This document shows positions 8,107-16,785 of a DNA stretch of 64,000 bases, piece by piece. Made by a program: the position numbers and the translations under genes. The notes below the pieces were generated by a model. That model saw only the letters and a list, made by a program, of their open reading frames with translations, had not been told where the DNA came from and made no database searches. The first letter of the stretch is position 1. The number at the start of each line of letters is the position of its first letter. This DNA is from JBCBDX01 sp039815825 (GTDB lineage Bacteria; Pseudomonadota; Alphaproteobacteria; Rhizobiales; Rhizobiaceae), in the NCBI GenBank assembly GCA_039815825.1, contig JBCBYO010000013.1:1-64000 (forward strand). The letters run 5' to 3'.

Positions 8107-9684
8107 TTAAAGAAGAGACCCTTGTTCACGATCATCTTCAGTCGCTTGACGCCTCTTGGTGTTTTTTGGTGTTTTTGAACCGCCCGAAACGATGACATCA
8201 GCGCGAGTTTGATCGCCAAACTCTATGTTCAGTTCAACACCAACACTGATCTCTTTGCCACTTCTCACCGGTTGACCGCTTGCATTGCGCACGAGGGAAA
8301 ATCCGCGCGATAAGACGTTTTTATAGGAAAGGCTGTGCAACAACCGCGTCATCCGACCCACATTGGCATTTGCGTTTTCAGCCTGTCGTGCGGTTGCGCG
8401 ATCCAAACGCCCAATCATCACGGATAGTTTTTCTCGCCCGTCGACGCTTTTGCGGGCAACACTATAGGGGCTCAGTAAGCGTGCTCTGGTCTGGAGCGCT
8501 TGCCGACGGCTAGACAAATACCGCTCAAACGATAAAGGCAGCGCTTTTTGAAGTTGGCGCAGTGACCCACCGGCCAATGACACACGTGCGCCAAGGCGAT
8601 CCAGAGACACTTTTGCCGCTACTTGGGTAAGCCGCAGGCGTTTTTGCGAAGTGGACCGATCAAGCCCGGCACCCAGGCGCAGCGTCGTGCCGTCCAGCTT
8701 TTGTCTCGGGATAGCAAGTAACGCGTCTGCCGCAGGAAGCCCGCGCGCAGAAGAGCGTAACCGCTCGCGCCGGTTATCCATTTGCCGCGTGAGAGCATTT
8801 TGCAGCCGTGCGCCGAGTTGGGCAACATAGGCCTCCAGCTCAGCCTTGACCGGAACCGCCATTTCGGCGGCACCCGTCGGTGTCGGCGCGCGCCGATCGG
8901 CGACATAATCAATGAGCGTGGTATCGGTCTCGTGGCCAATTGCAGAAATGAGCGGGATGTCTGACATCGCCGCTGCTCGCGCGACAATTTCTTCATTGAA
9001 GCACCAAAGGTCTTCAACGCTACCACCACCGCGTGCAACGATTAGAAGATCTGGTCGTTGGATCGGATCGCCCGGCTCCAACGCGTTGAAGCCGACGATA
9101 CCGCGTGCCACTTCACCAGCTGATGTCTCTCCTTGCACCCGCACAGGCCAAACGATGACATGCACGGGAAAGCGGTCGTTGAGCCGATGCAAAATGTCCC
9201 GGATAACAGACCCGGTGGGCGAGGTGACCACGCCGATCACGGTAGGAAGATAGGGAAGTGCTTTCTTGCGGGTTTCATCAAAAAGGCCTTCTGCCGCAAG
9301 ACGCTTTTTGCGCTCTTCCAGTAGTGCCATTAGGGCACCTGCCCCCGCGGGCTCCAAATGATCGATCACGATTTGATATTTCGACTGCCCCGGAAACGTC
9401 GTGATCCGGCCAGTGGCGATCACCTCCAAACCCTCTTCGGGTTTGATCGGCAGCTTCGAAACCGCCCCTTTCCAGATTACGCCAGCAATAACCGCGCGGT
9501 CATCTTTTAAATCAAGGTATACATGCCCCGACGCAGGCCGACTGACGCGGCCCAGTTCTCCGCGTACGCGAACACGCCCAAAAGCGTCTTCCACCGTTCG
9601 TTTTATTGCCCCCGACAGCTCGGAAACGGAAAACTCGGCAACATTGGTTCCACTTGAATCGGCGTTTGCGAAAAAATCAGCCAT
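8107..9684 (-). CDS. xseA: Exodeoxyribonuclease VII large subunit
   Basis: Catalytic large subunit of exonuclease VII, which degrades single-stranded DNA to oligonucleotides in repair. It has 525 aa. The N-terminal OB-fold is seen at ELSGAIKRTVEDAFGRVRVRGEL (about residues 20-110). The catalytic core contains GVVTSPTGSVIRDIL, LLIVARGGGSVEDLWCFNEE and SAIGHETDTTLIDYVADRRAPTPT. A coiled-coil region (about 300-430) follows, as normal for the family. The ATG at 9684 is preferred over a GTG three bases earlier. The small subunit xseB is not in this window. It is divergent from the EamA exporter gene and its 3' end lies 28 bases from the tRNA-His. Confidence 0.95.
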   Translation of the reverse strand: MADFFANADSSGTNVAEFSVSELSGAIKRTVEDAFGRVRVRGELGRVSRPASGHVYLDLKDDRAVIAGVIWKGAVSKLPIKPEEGLEVIATGRITTFPGQSKYQIVIDHLEPAGAGALMALLEERKKRLAAEGLFDETRKKALPYLPTVIGVVTSPTGSVIRDILHRLNDRFPVHVIVWPVRVQGETSAGEVARGIVGFNALEPGDPIQRPDLLIVARGGGSVEDLWCFNEEIVARAAAMSDIPLISAIGHETDTTLIDYVADRRAPTPTGAAEMAVPVKAELEAYVAQLGARLQNALTRQMDNRRERLRSSARGLPAADALLAIPRQKLDGTTLRLGAGLDRSTSQKRLRLTQVAAKVSLDRLGARVSLAGGSLRQLQKALPLSFERYLSSRRQALQTRARLLSPYSVARKSVDGREKLSVMIGRLDRATARQAENANANVGRMTRLLHSLSYKNVLSRGFSLVRNASGQPVRSGKEISVGVELNIEFGDQTRADVIVSGGSKTPKNTKRRQATEDDREQGSLL

Positions 9685-9729
9685 CACCTACTAACACGAC
9701 AAATTCTCAAAAGGTCAACGCGTCTAGCC

Positions 9730-10653
9730 ATGGTCGCCCAATCCATCCACGACAGCTCAAAAGGCGGCGCATTTTCAGCGCTGGATTATGTCTTATATGC
9801 GCTCACTGTCGGCAGTTGGTCAGTGTCCTGGTATGCGCTTTCGCTGCAGCCTGGTGTCGTTGCCAATGAGGTTTCGCTTTTTTACCGGTTCGTCATTGCA
9901 AGCGCGGTCATGCTCGTGTGGACTTTGGTTGCGCGCCAATCTTTGCTTTTTTCCGTCCGCCAGCACGCTGTGTTTGTGGCCATGGGGATCTTCATCTTCT
10001 CGACCAATTTTTTGCTTTTCTACTATGGCTCGACTTATGTCGTGAGCGGCCTGCTTTCGGTGATCTTCTCACTTGCCTCGCTTACAAACATTTTCTTGGC
10101 GGCGCTGATTTTCCAAGAACGTCCAAGCGCGCGTATCGTGGCAGCCGCTTTTGTCGGTGCATGCGGCATCGCCCTGTTGTTTTGGCCGGAAGTATCTGGG
10201 CAGGAATTGGCCGGAAACGTCGTAACCGGGCTCATATTGTGTACTTGCGGGACCTTATGTTTCTCCATGGGCAGCCTCCTGTCATCGCGCCTGCAAGCTG
10301 GCGACAAGAAGGTGCCTCTCGTTGCGGCCACCACTTGGGGAATGATTTATGGTGCCGTCTGGTGCGCTTTCTTAGCCATCGTTCAAGGCAAACCCTTCAA
10401 TTGGGATCCACGGCCGGAATATGCGTACTCATTGATCTTCCTGGCCCTGGTTTCGACCGTGATCGCTTTTGCAGCCTATTTAACGCTGGTTAAGCGCATC
10501 GGCGCAGGCCGAGCGGGATACGCAACGGTCGTCTTTCCGATCTTTGCGCTTCTGGTGTCCACATTCGTTGAGGACTATCAATGGACGTTGGCGGCCGTGT
10601 TGGGTCTGGTTTTGGTGATCGCGGGCAACGTGACCGTCATGCGTGGTCGTTGA
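9730..10653 (+). CDS. EamA/DMT-family transporter
   Basis: A 307-aa inner-membrane protein with about ten hydrophobic segments in two repeated halves, as in drug/metabolite transporters of the EamA family. Family-like stretches are YYGSTYVVSGLLSVIFSLAS followed by LAALIFQERPS at the end of the first repeat, and RAGYATVVFPIFALLVST near the end of the second. Substrates in this family range from amino acids to drugs and cannot be read from sequence. The ATG at 9730 follows a stop-free gap of 45 bases after the divergent xseA start. It converges on the DUF937 gene. Confidence 0.85.
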   Translation: MVAQSIHDSSKGGAFSALDYVLYALTVGSWSVSWYALSLQPGVVANEVSLFYRFVIASAVMLVWTLVARQSLLFSVRQHAVFVAMGIFIFSTNFLLFYYGSTYVVSGLLSVIFSLASLTNIFLAALIFQERPSARIVAAAFVGACGIALLFWPEVSGQELAGNVVTGLILCTCGTLCFSMGSLLSSRLQAGDKKVPLVAATTWGMIYGAVWCAFLAIVQGKPFNWDPRPEYAYSLIFLALVSTVIAFAAYLTLVKRIGAGRAGYATVVFPIFALLVSTFVEDYQWTLAAVLGLVLVIAGNVTVMRGR

Positions 10654-10664
10654 GCAATCCAACC

Positions 10665-11525
10665 TTAACGACGCATCCCTTGGAGATATTGATCAAATAT
10701 CTGTTCCATTGACTGTTGATAGGTTTCCTGCTGTCGGCGTCCAGTTTCAAAAATATCACCGAACAACTCGCCATAAGGATTTTGTTTCGGCTTTGATTGC
10801 GGCTTGGGTTCTGCTTGCTGCGTTTGTTCCATCATATCGCGGAACATCTTACCCAGCGGATTGTTGTCCGGGTTCATTGGATTGGGTATCCGACCGCGAT
10901 CGTTCTCTTCATCCGGCGCAACCGGCCCACCATTGCCAAACATTTGCTCAAGGATTTTGCCGAGCGGATTATCCATCGGGTTTGAGTTGCGCGGCGCGCG
11001 GCTGCCACCTCCCGTGCCCATATTGTCCAATCCCTGTTTCATCATCTGTTCGACGATTTGACCAAACATATTGCCACTGGCGCTCGCAGAAGCCGCCATG
11101 GCGTTCCCGGTGGTATTTTTAGCCATGCCGCCCATAAGCGTGGTGGCGATCACTGGCAGCATCTGCTTGAGAATTTCCTGCCCGACGCCTGTCGCAGCTT
11201 CCGCCTGTTTGGCCACAGCCCGGCTGACATCTTTGGAGCCGAAGAACTGGCCCAGAAGCTCATTGCCGGCATTTATGCCATCCGGAGCAAAGGCCTTAGT
11301 AAGATCGTCAAAAAAACCGGTTTGACCTTGAGCGCGCGTCAGCGTTTCAAAGAATTCTGATACGCCGTCAGGGTCCGCAGTTTTTCTTTTAAAGCCGGTA
11401 GAAAACGCAGGCATTAAAGCATCGACAGCTTTTTCCACCTGTTTTTCATCCATGCCAAATTGACGCGCCATTACGCGCATCGCGTCGCCATTTTGTGCTT
11501 GGCTAAAAATTTCGAACATGTTCAT
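10665..11525 (-). CDS. DUF937 domain protein
   Basis: A 286-aa protein. The first 170 residues fit DUF937: FEIFSQAQNGDAMRVMARQF, EKAVDALMPAFSTGFKRK, and LLGQFFGSKDVSRAVAKQA followed by ILKQMLPVIATTLMGGM. The C-terminal third is Pro/Asn/Gly/Gln-rich and low in complexity, with a repeated pattern of the type NPMDNPLGKILEQMFG and NPMNPDNNPLGKMFRDMM. The start ATG at 11525 has GGGAGG six bases upstream. No signal peptide is visible. Function is unknown for the family. It is a single gene, transcribed toward the EamA exporter. Confidence 0.8.
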   Translation of the reverse strand: MNMFEIFSQAQNGDAMRVMARQFGMDEKQVEKAVDALMPAFSTGFKRKTADPDGVSEFFETLTRAQGQTGFFDDLTKAFAPDGINAGNELLGQFFGSKDVSRAVAKQAEAATGVGQEILKQMLPVIATTLMGGMAKNTTGNAMAASASASGNMFGQIVEQMMKQGLDNMGTGGGSRAPRNSNPMDNPLGKILEQMFGNGGPVAPDEENDRGRIPNPMNPDNNPLGKMFRDMMEQTQQAEPKPQSKPKQNPYGELFGDIFETGRRQQETYQQSMEQIFDQYLQGMRR

Positions 11526-11668
11526 GGCTTGCCTCCCGATCAGCCGTTACCCTAACCGAGCCGCGAGACCGCACAAGTGTAAATGGAGAGGCTTGGACAA
11601 GCAAAGTCTTCCACAATGTCTTGAAAACTTGCCACACAATGGACACTTAAGCTGGAGATACTCCAACT

Positions 11669-11923
11669 ATGAGCACATTAATTAACATGCCCCGCGCCTT
11701 AATCGTCATCGCTAGCTTGCTCGCGATCCCGTTAGTGATCATTTTGGCACTTGTCGCTTTGATGGCGACTTTCGTCTTCATGGCGTTTGAGTTTGTCGCC
11801 GGCTTCTTCCGCAATAAACCGCGCTGGGACGATGCGTTTTCAACGCATAGCTACGAAGCGGAGGCCGTGCGCGTGGATAATAATAAGCGTCACAAGCGCC
11901 CTATCATAATCGAGCATGAGTGA
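11669..11923 (+). CDS. Small single-pass membrane protein, unknown function
   Basis: An 84-aa protein with one long hydrophobic stretch (about residues 9-45, ALIVIASLLAIPLVIILALV onward) followed by a charged tail with His, Arg and Lys. The ATG at 11669 has CTGGAGA about nine bases upstream, supporting a real gene. It converges on gshA, with stops 18 bases apart. I do not recognise a family. Confidence 0.6.
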   Translation: MSTLINMPRALIVIASLLAIPLVIILALVALMATFVFMAFEFVAGFFRNKPRWDDAFSTHSYEAEAVRVDNNKRHKRPIIIEHE

Positions 11924-11941
11924 GGCATAGCCTCTATGGGG

Positions 11942-13315
11942 CTAATAGGCGTGTTCGAGAAAAACGCGATCGATGTCGCGTTCCCAAACTGAGTTGTATG
12001 ATGTGAGCATTTGCTCTGCGCTGGTTGTGCCGCGCGCCACCGTTTCCTCGAGCGGCGCCAAGAAATGCGCTTCGTCAAATCCATCGGTATTGAGCATGTT
12101 TCGCCCGATTAATCCTTTGCGCGCGATCGCGAGCACTTCGTATGCGGTGTCGCGGACCGATTGACCTTTGATTTGAGCATCAAATCCCTCAGCAGGCACA
12201 GCGTTGCGTAGCCCTACCACATCATCATAAGTCCAGGACTGCGTTAGACTATCAGCGGCATTCAGCGCTGTTTGGTCATAAAGCAGGCCGACCCAAAATG
12301 CGGGCAGGGCGCAAATCCGCCGCCAAGGCCCGCCATCAGCTCCGCGCATTTCGATGAATTTCTTGAGCCGGACTTCGGGGAAAACGGTCGACAAATGGTT
12401 TGTCCAATCACCCTTGTTGGGGCGAGCATCCGGAATTTCACCGTCAAGTGCACCATTCATGAATTGGCGAAAAGTGACATGAGTGCAGTCATGGTACCGG
12501 CCTTCGCGCAACACAAAATACATCGGCACATCCAGAACCCATTCGACATAATCGAGAAAGCCGAAGTCCGGCGCGAAAACCATGGGCAAAACACCGGTGC
12601 GGTACGGATCGGTATCAGTCCAAATATTCGCGCGCCAAGACTGAAGGCCATTGGGCTTGCCATCTGTAAATGGCGAGTTCGCAAACAGCGTTGTTGCAAT
12701 CGGTTGAAGCCGGTAGGCGACCTGCATTTTTTGGCGCATGTCGGCTTCTGAAGAAAAGTCCAGGTTAACCTGGATGGTCGAAGTCCGGTGCATCATATCC
12801 AAACCCTGACTGCCAACTTTCGGCATATAGGCCCGCATGATGTCGTAGCGCGATTTGGGCATGCGTGGTGTTTCGGCCAACGTCCATTTTGGGCTGCCGC
12901 CAAGGCCCAAAAATTTAATACCCAGTGGATCAGCAATTTTGCGCAACTGCGCCAAGTGCGCATTGGATTCCCGGCACGTCTCATGGATCGTGACCAAAGG
13001 CGCGCCGGATAGTTCGAACTGACCGCCCGGCTCAAGCGATATCGCACCCATGCCGTTGGGCTCAAAGAGCCCGATCAGGTTGCCTTCGTCGATGATCGGT
13101 TGCCATCCAAGGCGATCTTGCATGCCTAAAAGCAGTGCCTTGATGGAACGGTCACCATCGTAGGGGACGGGATCATGCGTTTCGGCAAAGAACGGAAACT
13201 TCTCATGTTCTGTGCCGATACGCCATTCATCTTGTGGCTTGCAGCCACTCGCCAGATAGGCGGCCAATTCCTCTACGTCGCCGATAGGCGTCTCATCGGT
13301 GGTGTCTCGAGCCAT
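11942..13315 (-). CDS. gshA: Glutamate-cysteine ligase, plant/alphaproteobacterial type
   Basis: Catalyses the first step of glutathione synthesis, ATP-dependent joining of glutamate and cysteine. It has 457 aa, the usual length of this class. Typical stretches are DEWRIGTEHEKFPF, EPGGQFELSGAPL, MMHRTSTIQVNLDFSSEADM, PMVFAPDFGFLDYVEWVLD, and RLKKFIEMRGADGGPWRRI. The ATG at 13315 is chosen since the protein then begins MARDTTDETPIGDVEELAAY, as expected. The longer frame upstream has no family-like sequence. rsmE lies 109 bases upstream on the same strand, a pairing common in Rhizobiales. gshB is not in the window. Confidence 0.95.
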   Translation of the reverse strand: MARDTTDETPIGDVEELAAYLASGCKPQDEWRIGTEHEKFPFFAETHDPVPYDGDRSIKALLLGMQDRLGWQPIIDEGNLIGLFEPNGMGAISLEPGGQFELSGAPLVTIHETCRESNAHLAQLRKIADPLGIKFLGLGGSPKWTLAETPRMPKSRYDIMRAYMPKVGSQGLDMMHRTSTIQVNLDFSSEADMRQKMQVAYRLQPIATTLFANSPFTDGKPNGLQSWRANIWTDTDPYRTGVLPMVFAPDFGFLDYVEWVLDVPMYFVLREGRYHDCTHVTFRQFMNGALDGEIPDARPNKGDWTNHLSTVFPEVRLKKFIEMRGADGGPWRRICALPAFWVGLLYDQTALNAADSLTQSWTYDDVVGLRNAVPAEGFDAQIKGQSVRDTAYEVLAIARKGLIGRNMLNTDGFDEAHFLAPLEETVARGTTSAEQMLTSYNSVWERDIDRVFLEHAY

Positions 13316-13424
13316 GGTCGGATAATGGAACTCCGCTTTACGGCGGGCGTGGTGACCTATTCGTCGTTTGCTGACAAGGCAAAAGTTTTGAACGATTGGA
13401 TCAGCAAGTGTGAACAGTGACCTG

Positions 13425-14165
13425 CTAGCGCTTCCAATCTCCGAGCTTGGCTTGAATGATCGCAAGCGCTGCGACCGCGGCCGTGTCAGCGCGCAATATT
13501 CGGGGGCCAAGCGGAATGGAAGTCACAAAAGGTTGGGCGCGCAGCGATGCACGTTCATTGTCTGAAAACCCACCTTCAGGGCCGATCAGCACACCCAGAC
13601 GGCTGTGCCCTACTTGTTCCAATGAGGGCATTGGGTCATGCGTGTCATGATCTTCATCACAAAAGATGAGCGCAATAGCGTCATCCCAATCGTCAATCAG
13701 TCGTCCAAACTTGACCGGTTCCCGGCACTGCGGCAAGGCGAGCACGCCACACTGTTCGGCCGCCTCAATCGTCCAAGAACGCATCTTTTCCATGTTGATC
13801 CGATGGTTCTGCGTAAATTCTGTGAACACAGGCTGAAGAACGCCCGCGCCCATCTCGACCGCCTTTTGCACCATGTAGTCAAGGCGCCCGACTTTGAGCG
13901 GCGCAAAGCAAAAAACCAAATCGGGTGCGGTCGGCTGCCTGCGTTCGCATGCTCGAAAAATCAGACGGGTATTTTTCTTGCCTGTCTTTTCAAGCGTGGA
14001 ACGCCACTCGCCGTCGCGGCCATTAAAGGTAAGTAATTCGTCGCCGTCTCTCATACGAAGTACGTTCAGCAGGTAGTTTGAACGGGTCTTGTCAAGCTCA
14101 ACCGATCCACCTTCACCCAAAGGCGTTTCCAAGAAAAGGCGTGGAAGCTTGTAATTAGCGCGCAT
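13425..14165 (-). CDS. rsmE: 16S rRNA (uracil1498-N3)-methyltransferase
   Basis: Methylates N3 of U1498 in 16S rRNA using SAM. It has 246 aa. The N-terminal PUA-like part is seen at LPRLFLETPLGEGGSVELD and HYLLNVLRMRDGDEL-like sequence. The C-terminal SPOUT fold shows LVFCFAPLKVGRLDYMVQKA, the SAM-binding LGVLIGPEGGFSDNE and PLGPRILRADTAAVAAL. The ATG at 14165 (MRANYKLPRLF) fits relatives; an earlier ATG at 14201 would add 12 unlike residues and overlap the next gene. It probably forms a unit with gshA and the upstream DUF6194-like gene, 32 bases away. Confidence 0.94.
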   Translation of the reverse strand: MRANYKLPRLFLETPLGEGGSVELDKTRSNYLLNVLRMRDGDELLTFNGRDGEWRSTLEKTGKKNTRLIFRACERRQPTAPDLVFCFAPLKVGRLDYMVQKAVEMGAGVLQPVFTEFTQNHRINMEKMRSWTIEAAEQCGVLALPQCREPVKFGRLIDDWDDAIALIFCDEDHDTHDPMPSLEQVGHSRLGVLIGPEGGFSDNERASLRAQPFVTSIPLGPRILRADTAAVAALAIIQAKLGDWKR

Positions 14166-14197
14166 GAAAGAAGGCGATACGCGAACTATCGGTAATT

Positions 14198-14656
14198 TCA
14201 AACACCTTTGAGGGCGCGTTTTTCAAAACCGGCCTTCGCTTTTTCATACGCGCACTCGATGTCCGGCCATATTGAAGCAATCGTCTCGCTTCGCGGGTTA
14301 AGGATACAAACCCAGCCCATCCAGCCATAAACCGGATGCGGCATCAGCCGATCAAAGGCACGGAAATCCCAATGGCCTTTGATGGTTTCACCCTTCGACG
14401 GTCGCACCGGCTTGGGTCCGAACATGGCTTCGAACCGCTTTTTGGGCAGCCCAAAGTTGAACCGCCAAACATCTGCTCGAGACAGATCCGATGCGCGATC
14501 ATTTGGCCCATCTTGGTTTTTGATGGTGCAAAAGTAGGTGCCACGTTTCAGTTTCTGGGCTGGATTATAATAAAATGTAAGCTCGCCATACGCTGGTTGA
14601 GGGCCGAGCGCCTCGAACTTTTCCAGTAGCGTTTTTGTCAGCAACATTTGGTCCAT
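14198..14656 (-). CDS. DUF6194-like protein
   Basis: A 152-aa soluble protein. The pattern LTFYYNP ... FCTIKNQDGPNDRASDLSR ... VWRFNFGLPKKRFEAMFG ... FDRLMPHPVYGWMGWVCILNP resembles the small proteins grouped as DUF6194. This is recalled from memory and not searched. The function of that group is not known to me. It ends 32 bases before rsmE and starts nine bases after the next upstream gene on the same strand, so it is likely part of one transcript. Confidence 0.65.
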   Translation of the reverse strand: MDQMLLTKTLLEKFEALGPQPAYGELTFYYNPAQKLKRGTYFCTIKNQDGPNDRASDLSRADVWRFNFGLPKKRFEAMFGPKPVRPSKGETIKGHWDFRAFDRLMPHPVYGWMGWVCILNPRSETIASIWPDIECAYEKAKAGFEKRALKGV

Positions 14657-14665
14657 GGCGCATTC

Positions 14666-15313
14666 TTAGCGATGGTCTCCTGACACCATCATGTCAGCAA
14701 CCTTGGGTGAAAAGCCCGCAAGTATGGTCTTTGTAATAGCCGGCGGCGTGATCAGCATCGTCTGCTCAGGATCGAAAGTATCGGCTTTTTCATAGCCACT
14801 GGCGTGCCATTGAAACCAGTGCTCATCGATATGTGTGAAAGCGTTTGCCCCCAAAGCGAGCATCACGCCTTTTGGCAGACGAGGCGGGAGACGGTGAAGC
14901 CGCTTTTGACCTGAATTGAGACGTTGGGCATGGAGTACTGCATCGACCGCTTGAACTCCGGGCCATCGACCGAACGCGCTTTCCCAAGCTGCTTTGAATT
15001 CGTTGGCCCGTGTTCGTTGACAATAAAAACAAGGCCTGTGCCCTGCCGCGAGCGCGGTCGCTTCATCGAGAAAAAACAAATTGGTCCAGCCAGGGCCACC
15101 GTTTCGGCCATTGCGACCAAAGACATCACGTTTTCGATTTTTGAAATCGCACCGGCAATAGATCCAAGCTCTGGACGACCATCGGCGGCGTGGAAGCAAG
15201 CGACGTGTGTCCGGGTCGTGAATAATGCCGCGGTTGCCGGTGAGAGTGCCTCGGGCCTGTGTGGCGATTATGTCACCAAATGGGGAAACACGGTTTTGTA
15301 GGGGCAATTTCAT
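14666..15313 (-). CDS. Conserved hypothetical protein with CxxC-containing motif
   Basis: A 215-aa protein. It opens with NRVSPFGDIIATQARGTLTG and NRGIIHD, then an Arg/Cys-rich part (RWSSRAWIYCRCDFKNRKRD), then LDEATALAAGHRPCFYCQRT near residue 95. The GHRPCxxC pattern recalls the metal-binding Cys region of Ada-type proteins, but the rest does not. I recall similar hypothetical proteins in Rhizobiales and actinobacteria, without a function. Zinc binding through the CRC and CxxC cysteines is inference. The start ATG at 15313 has a weak ribosome site. Confidence 0.65.
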   Translation of the reverse strand: MKLPLQNRVSPFGDIIATQARGTLTGNRGIIHDPDTRRLLPRRRWSSRAWIYCRCDFKNRKRDVFGRNGRNGGPGWTNLFFLDEATALAAGHRPCFYCQRTRANEFKAAWESAFGRWPGVQAVDAVLHAQRLNSGQKRLHRLPPRLPKGVMLALGANAFTHIDEHWFQWHASGYEKADTFDPEQTMLITPPAITKTILAGFSPKVADMMVSGDHR

Positions 15314-15432
15314 TTAACTTTTATGTTGGAGGGGTTCCAAAATCGGACGAACTAGCCTACTCGCTGCGCTGTGGCCGGACGGGTGGGCGGCGCACAGTCA
15401 AAAATATGATAACAATTCTGGACGGGGTCGTC

Positions 15433-15567
15433 ATGCGTGCAGCGCTTTTGACGTTTGGAACTTTGATCGCAATTTCCTTATGGGGCATGGCGGTTTATAC
15501 GGACGGCGCCGTCGCCTCGCACACGCCAGTTGATGGATACGGCGTTTCCATCGCACAAACAAAATAG
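15433..15567 (+). CDS. Possible small membrane or secreted protein
   Basis: A 44-aa frame whose N-terminus, LLTFGTLIAISLWGMAVY (about residues 5-22), is a good single membrane segment or signal sequence, followed by a polar tail. GACGGGG lies about eight bases upstream of the ATG. A longer open frame reaches back to 15259 but its N-terminal part looks non-coding and overlaps the divergent gene. It lies 75 bases before lldD on the same strand. No family recognised; it may be spurious. Confidence 0.35.
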   Translation: MRAALLTFGTLIAISLWGMAVYTDGAVASHTPVDGYGVSIAQTK

Positions 15568-15642
15568 CACCTTTACCACACCGTCTAATTCCCAAACGGA
15601 TCAGAACTGAATAACACTCGACGGCAATTCGGAGAGTGAGAC

Positions 15643-16779
15643 ATGTTTGGTGAGCCCCTAACAATTGAAGATTTGCGCAAACGGGCGGAGTTCCGCGTGC
15701 CACGCATGTTTTATGATTATGCGGACTCTGGCTCCTGGACGGAAGGCACCTATCGCGACAACGAAGACGCTTTTCAGCGCATAAAAATACGCCAACGCGT
15801 CGCGGTGGACATTGAGCACCGTTCCGTCAAAAGCACGATGATTGGTCGCGATGTGGCCATGCCGGTCGCGCTCGCACCCGTTGGCTTGACGGGCATGCAG
15901 CATCCCGATGGTGAAATTGCAGCCGCACTTGCTGCGCAACACTTTGGCGTCCCGTTTACACTGTCTACCATGAGCGTGTGCTCAATAGAGGCTGTCGCCG
16001 CGGAAACAACCCGGCCATTTTGGTTTCAGCTTTATGTTATGCGCGACCGAGGCTTCGTTGAGGATCTGATCAATCGGGCCAAAAATGCCGGTTGTGAGGC
16101 GCTTGTGCTGACGCTTGATCTTCAAGTTCTTGGCCAGCGTCACAAAGACATACGCAATGGTTTGTCCGCGCCGCCAAAGCCCACCATCAAATCCATTCTC
16201 AATTTGATGACCAAGCCGCAATGGTGTCTGGGTATGCTGGGCACCAAGAACCGAAGTTTTGGCAACATTGTCGGACACGCGCCAGGCGTGACCAACATGA
16301 CAAGCTTGTCTGAGTGGACCCACGAGCAGTTTGATCCATCACTGAGTTGGGAGTCAATTGAGTGGATCAAGTCCGTTTGGGGCGGAAAGCTGATCCTGAA
16401 GGGGATCAATGACGTGGAAGACGCGCAGATTGCAGCCAAGGTTGGCGCTGACGCAATCGTCGTTTCCAACCATGGTGGTCGCCAGCTCGATGGCGCAGCC
16501 GCCTCAATCGATGTACTCGCCCCGATCGTCGATGCTGTCGGTGACAAGATTGAAGTGCACATGGATTCCGGTATTCGCTCCGGCCAAGATGTGTTCAAGG
16601 CGGTCGCGTTAGGCGCAAAGTCGACCTATATCGGCCGCTCATTTATCTATGGGCTGGGGGCGATGGGCGAGAGAGGTGTGACAAAAGCACTGGAAATCAT
16701 CCATGGCGAATTGGATAAAACCATGGGTTTTGCCGGCGAGACTGACATTCAAAATGTTGGCCGTCACAATTTGCTGTAG
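15643..16779 (+). CDS. lldD: FMN-dependent L-lactate dehydrogenase / alpha-hydroxy-acid oxidase
   Basis: Oxidises L-lactate or a related 2-hydroxy acid using FMN and passes electrons to quinone or oxygen. It has 378 aa, normal for the family. Visible are FYDYADSGSWTEGTYRDNED at the N-terminus, PVALAPVGLTGMQHPDGEI, FWFQLYVMRDRGF, and the active-site His/Arg motif VVSNHGGRQLDGA, then IEVHMDSGIRSGQDVFKA. ATG 15643 is preceded by GGAGAG. Neighbouring genes for a GntR regulator and GlcDEF support a role in lactate/glycolate use. Members of the family also act on mandelate or glycolate, so the substrate is not certain. Its stop lies seven bases from the convergent GntR gene. Confidence 0.9.
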   Translation: MFGEPLTIEDLRKRAEFRVPRMFYDYADSGSWTEGTYRDNEDAFQRIKIRQRVAVDIEHRSVKSTMIGRDVAMPVALAPVGLTGMQHPDGEIAAALAAQHFGVPFTLSTMSVCSIEAVAAETTRPFWFQLYVMRDRGFVEDLINRAKNAGCEALVLTLDLQVLGQRHKDIRNGLSAPPKPTIKSILNLMTKPQWCLGMLGTKNRSFGNIVGHAPGVTNMTSLSEWTHEQFDPSLSWESIEWIKSVWGGKLILKGINDVEDAQIAAKVGADAIVVSNHGGRQLDGAAASIDVLAPIVDAVGDKIEVHMDSGIRSGQDVFKAVALGAKSTYIGRSFIYGLGAMGERGVTKALEIIHGELDKTMGFAGETDIQNVGRHNLL

Positions 16780-16785
16780 CTGGCA

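Noticed and set aside
13316..13510. N-terminal extension of gshA
   Set aside because: The 65 extra residues are unlike any glutamate-cysteine ligase; the start at 13315 gives the family length.
15259..15432. Extended N-terminus for the small protein at 15433
   Set aside because: The extra part overlaps the divergent gene start and has no protein-like pattern; the hydrophobic segment begins only after 15433.
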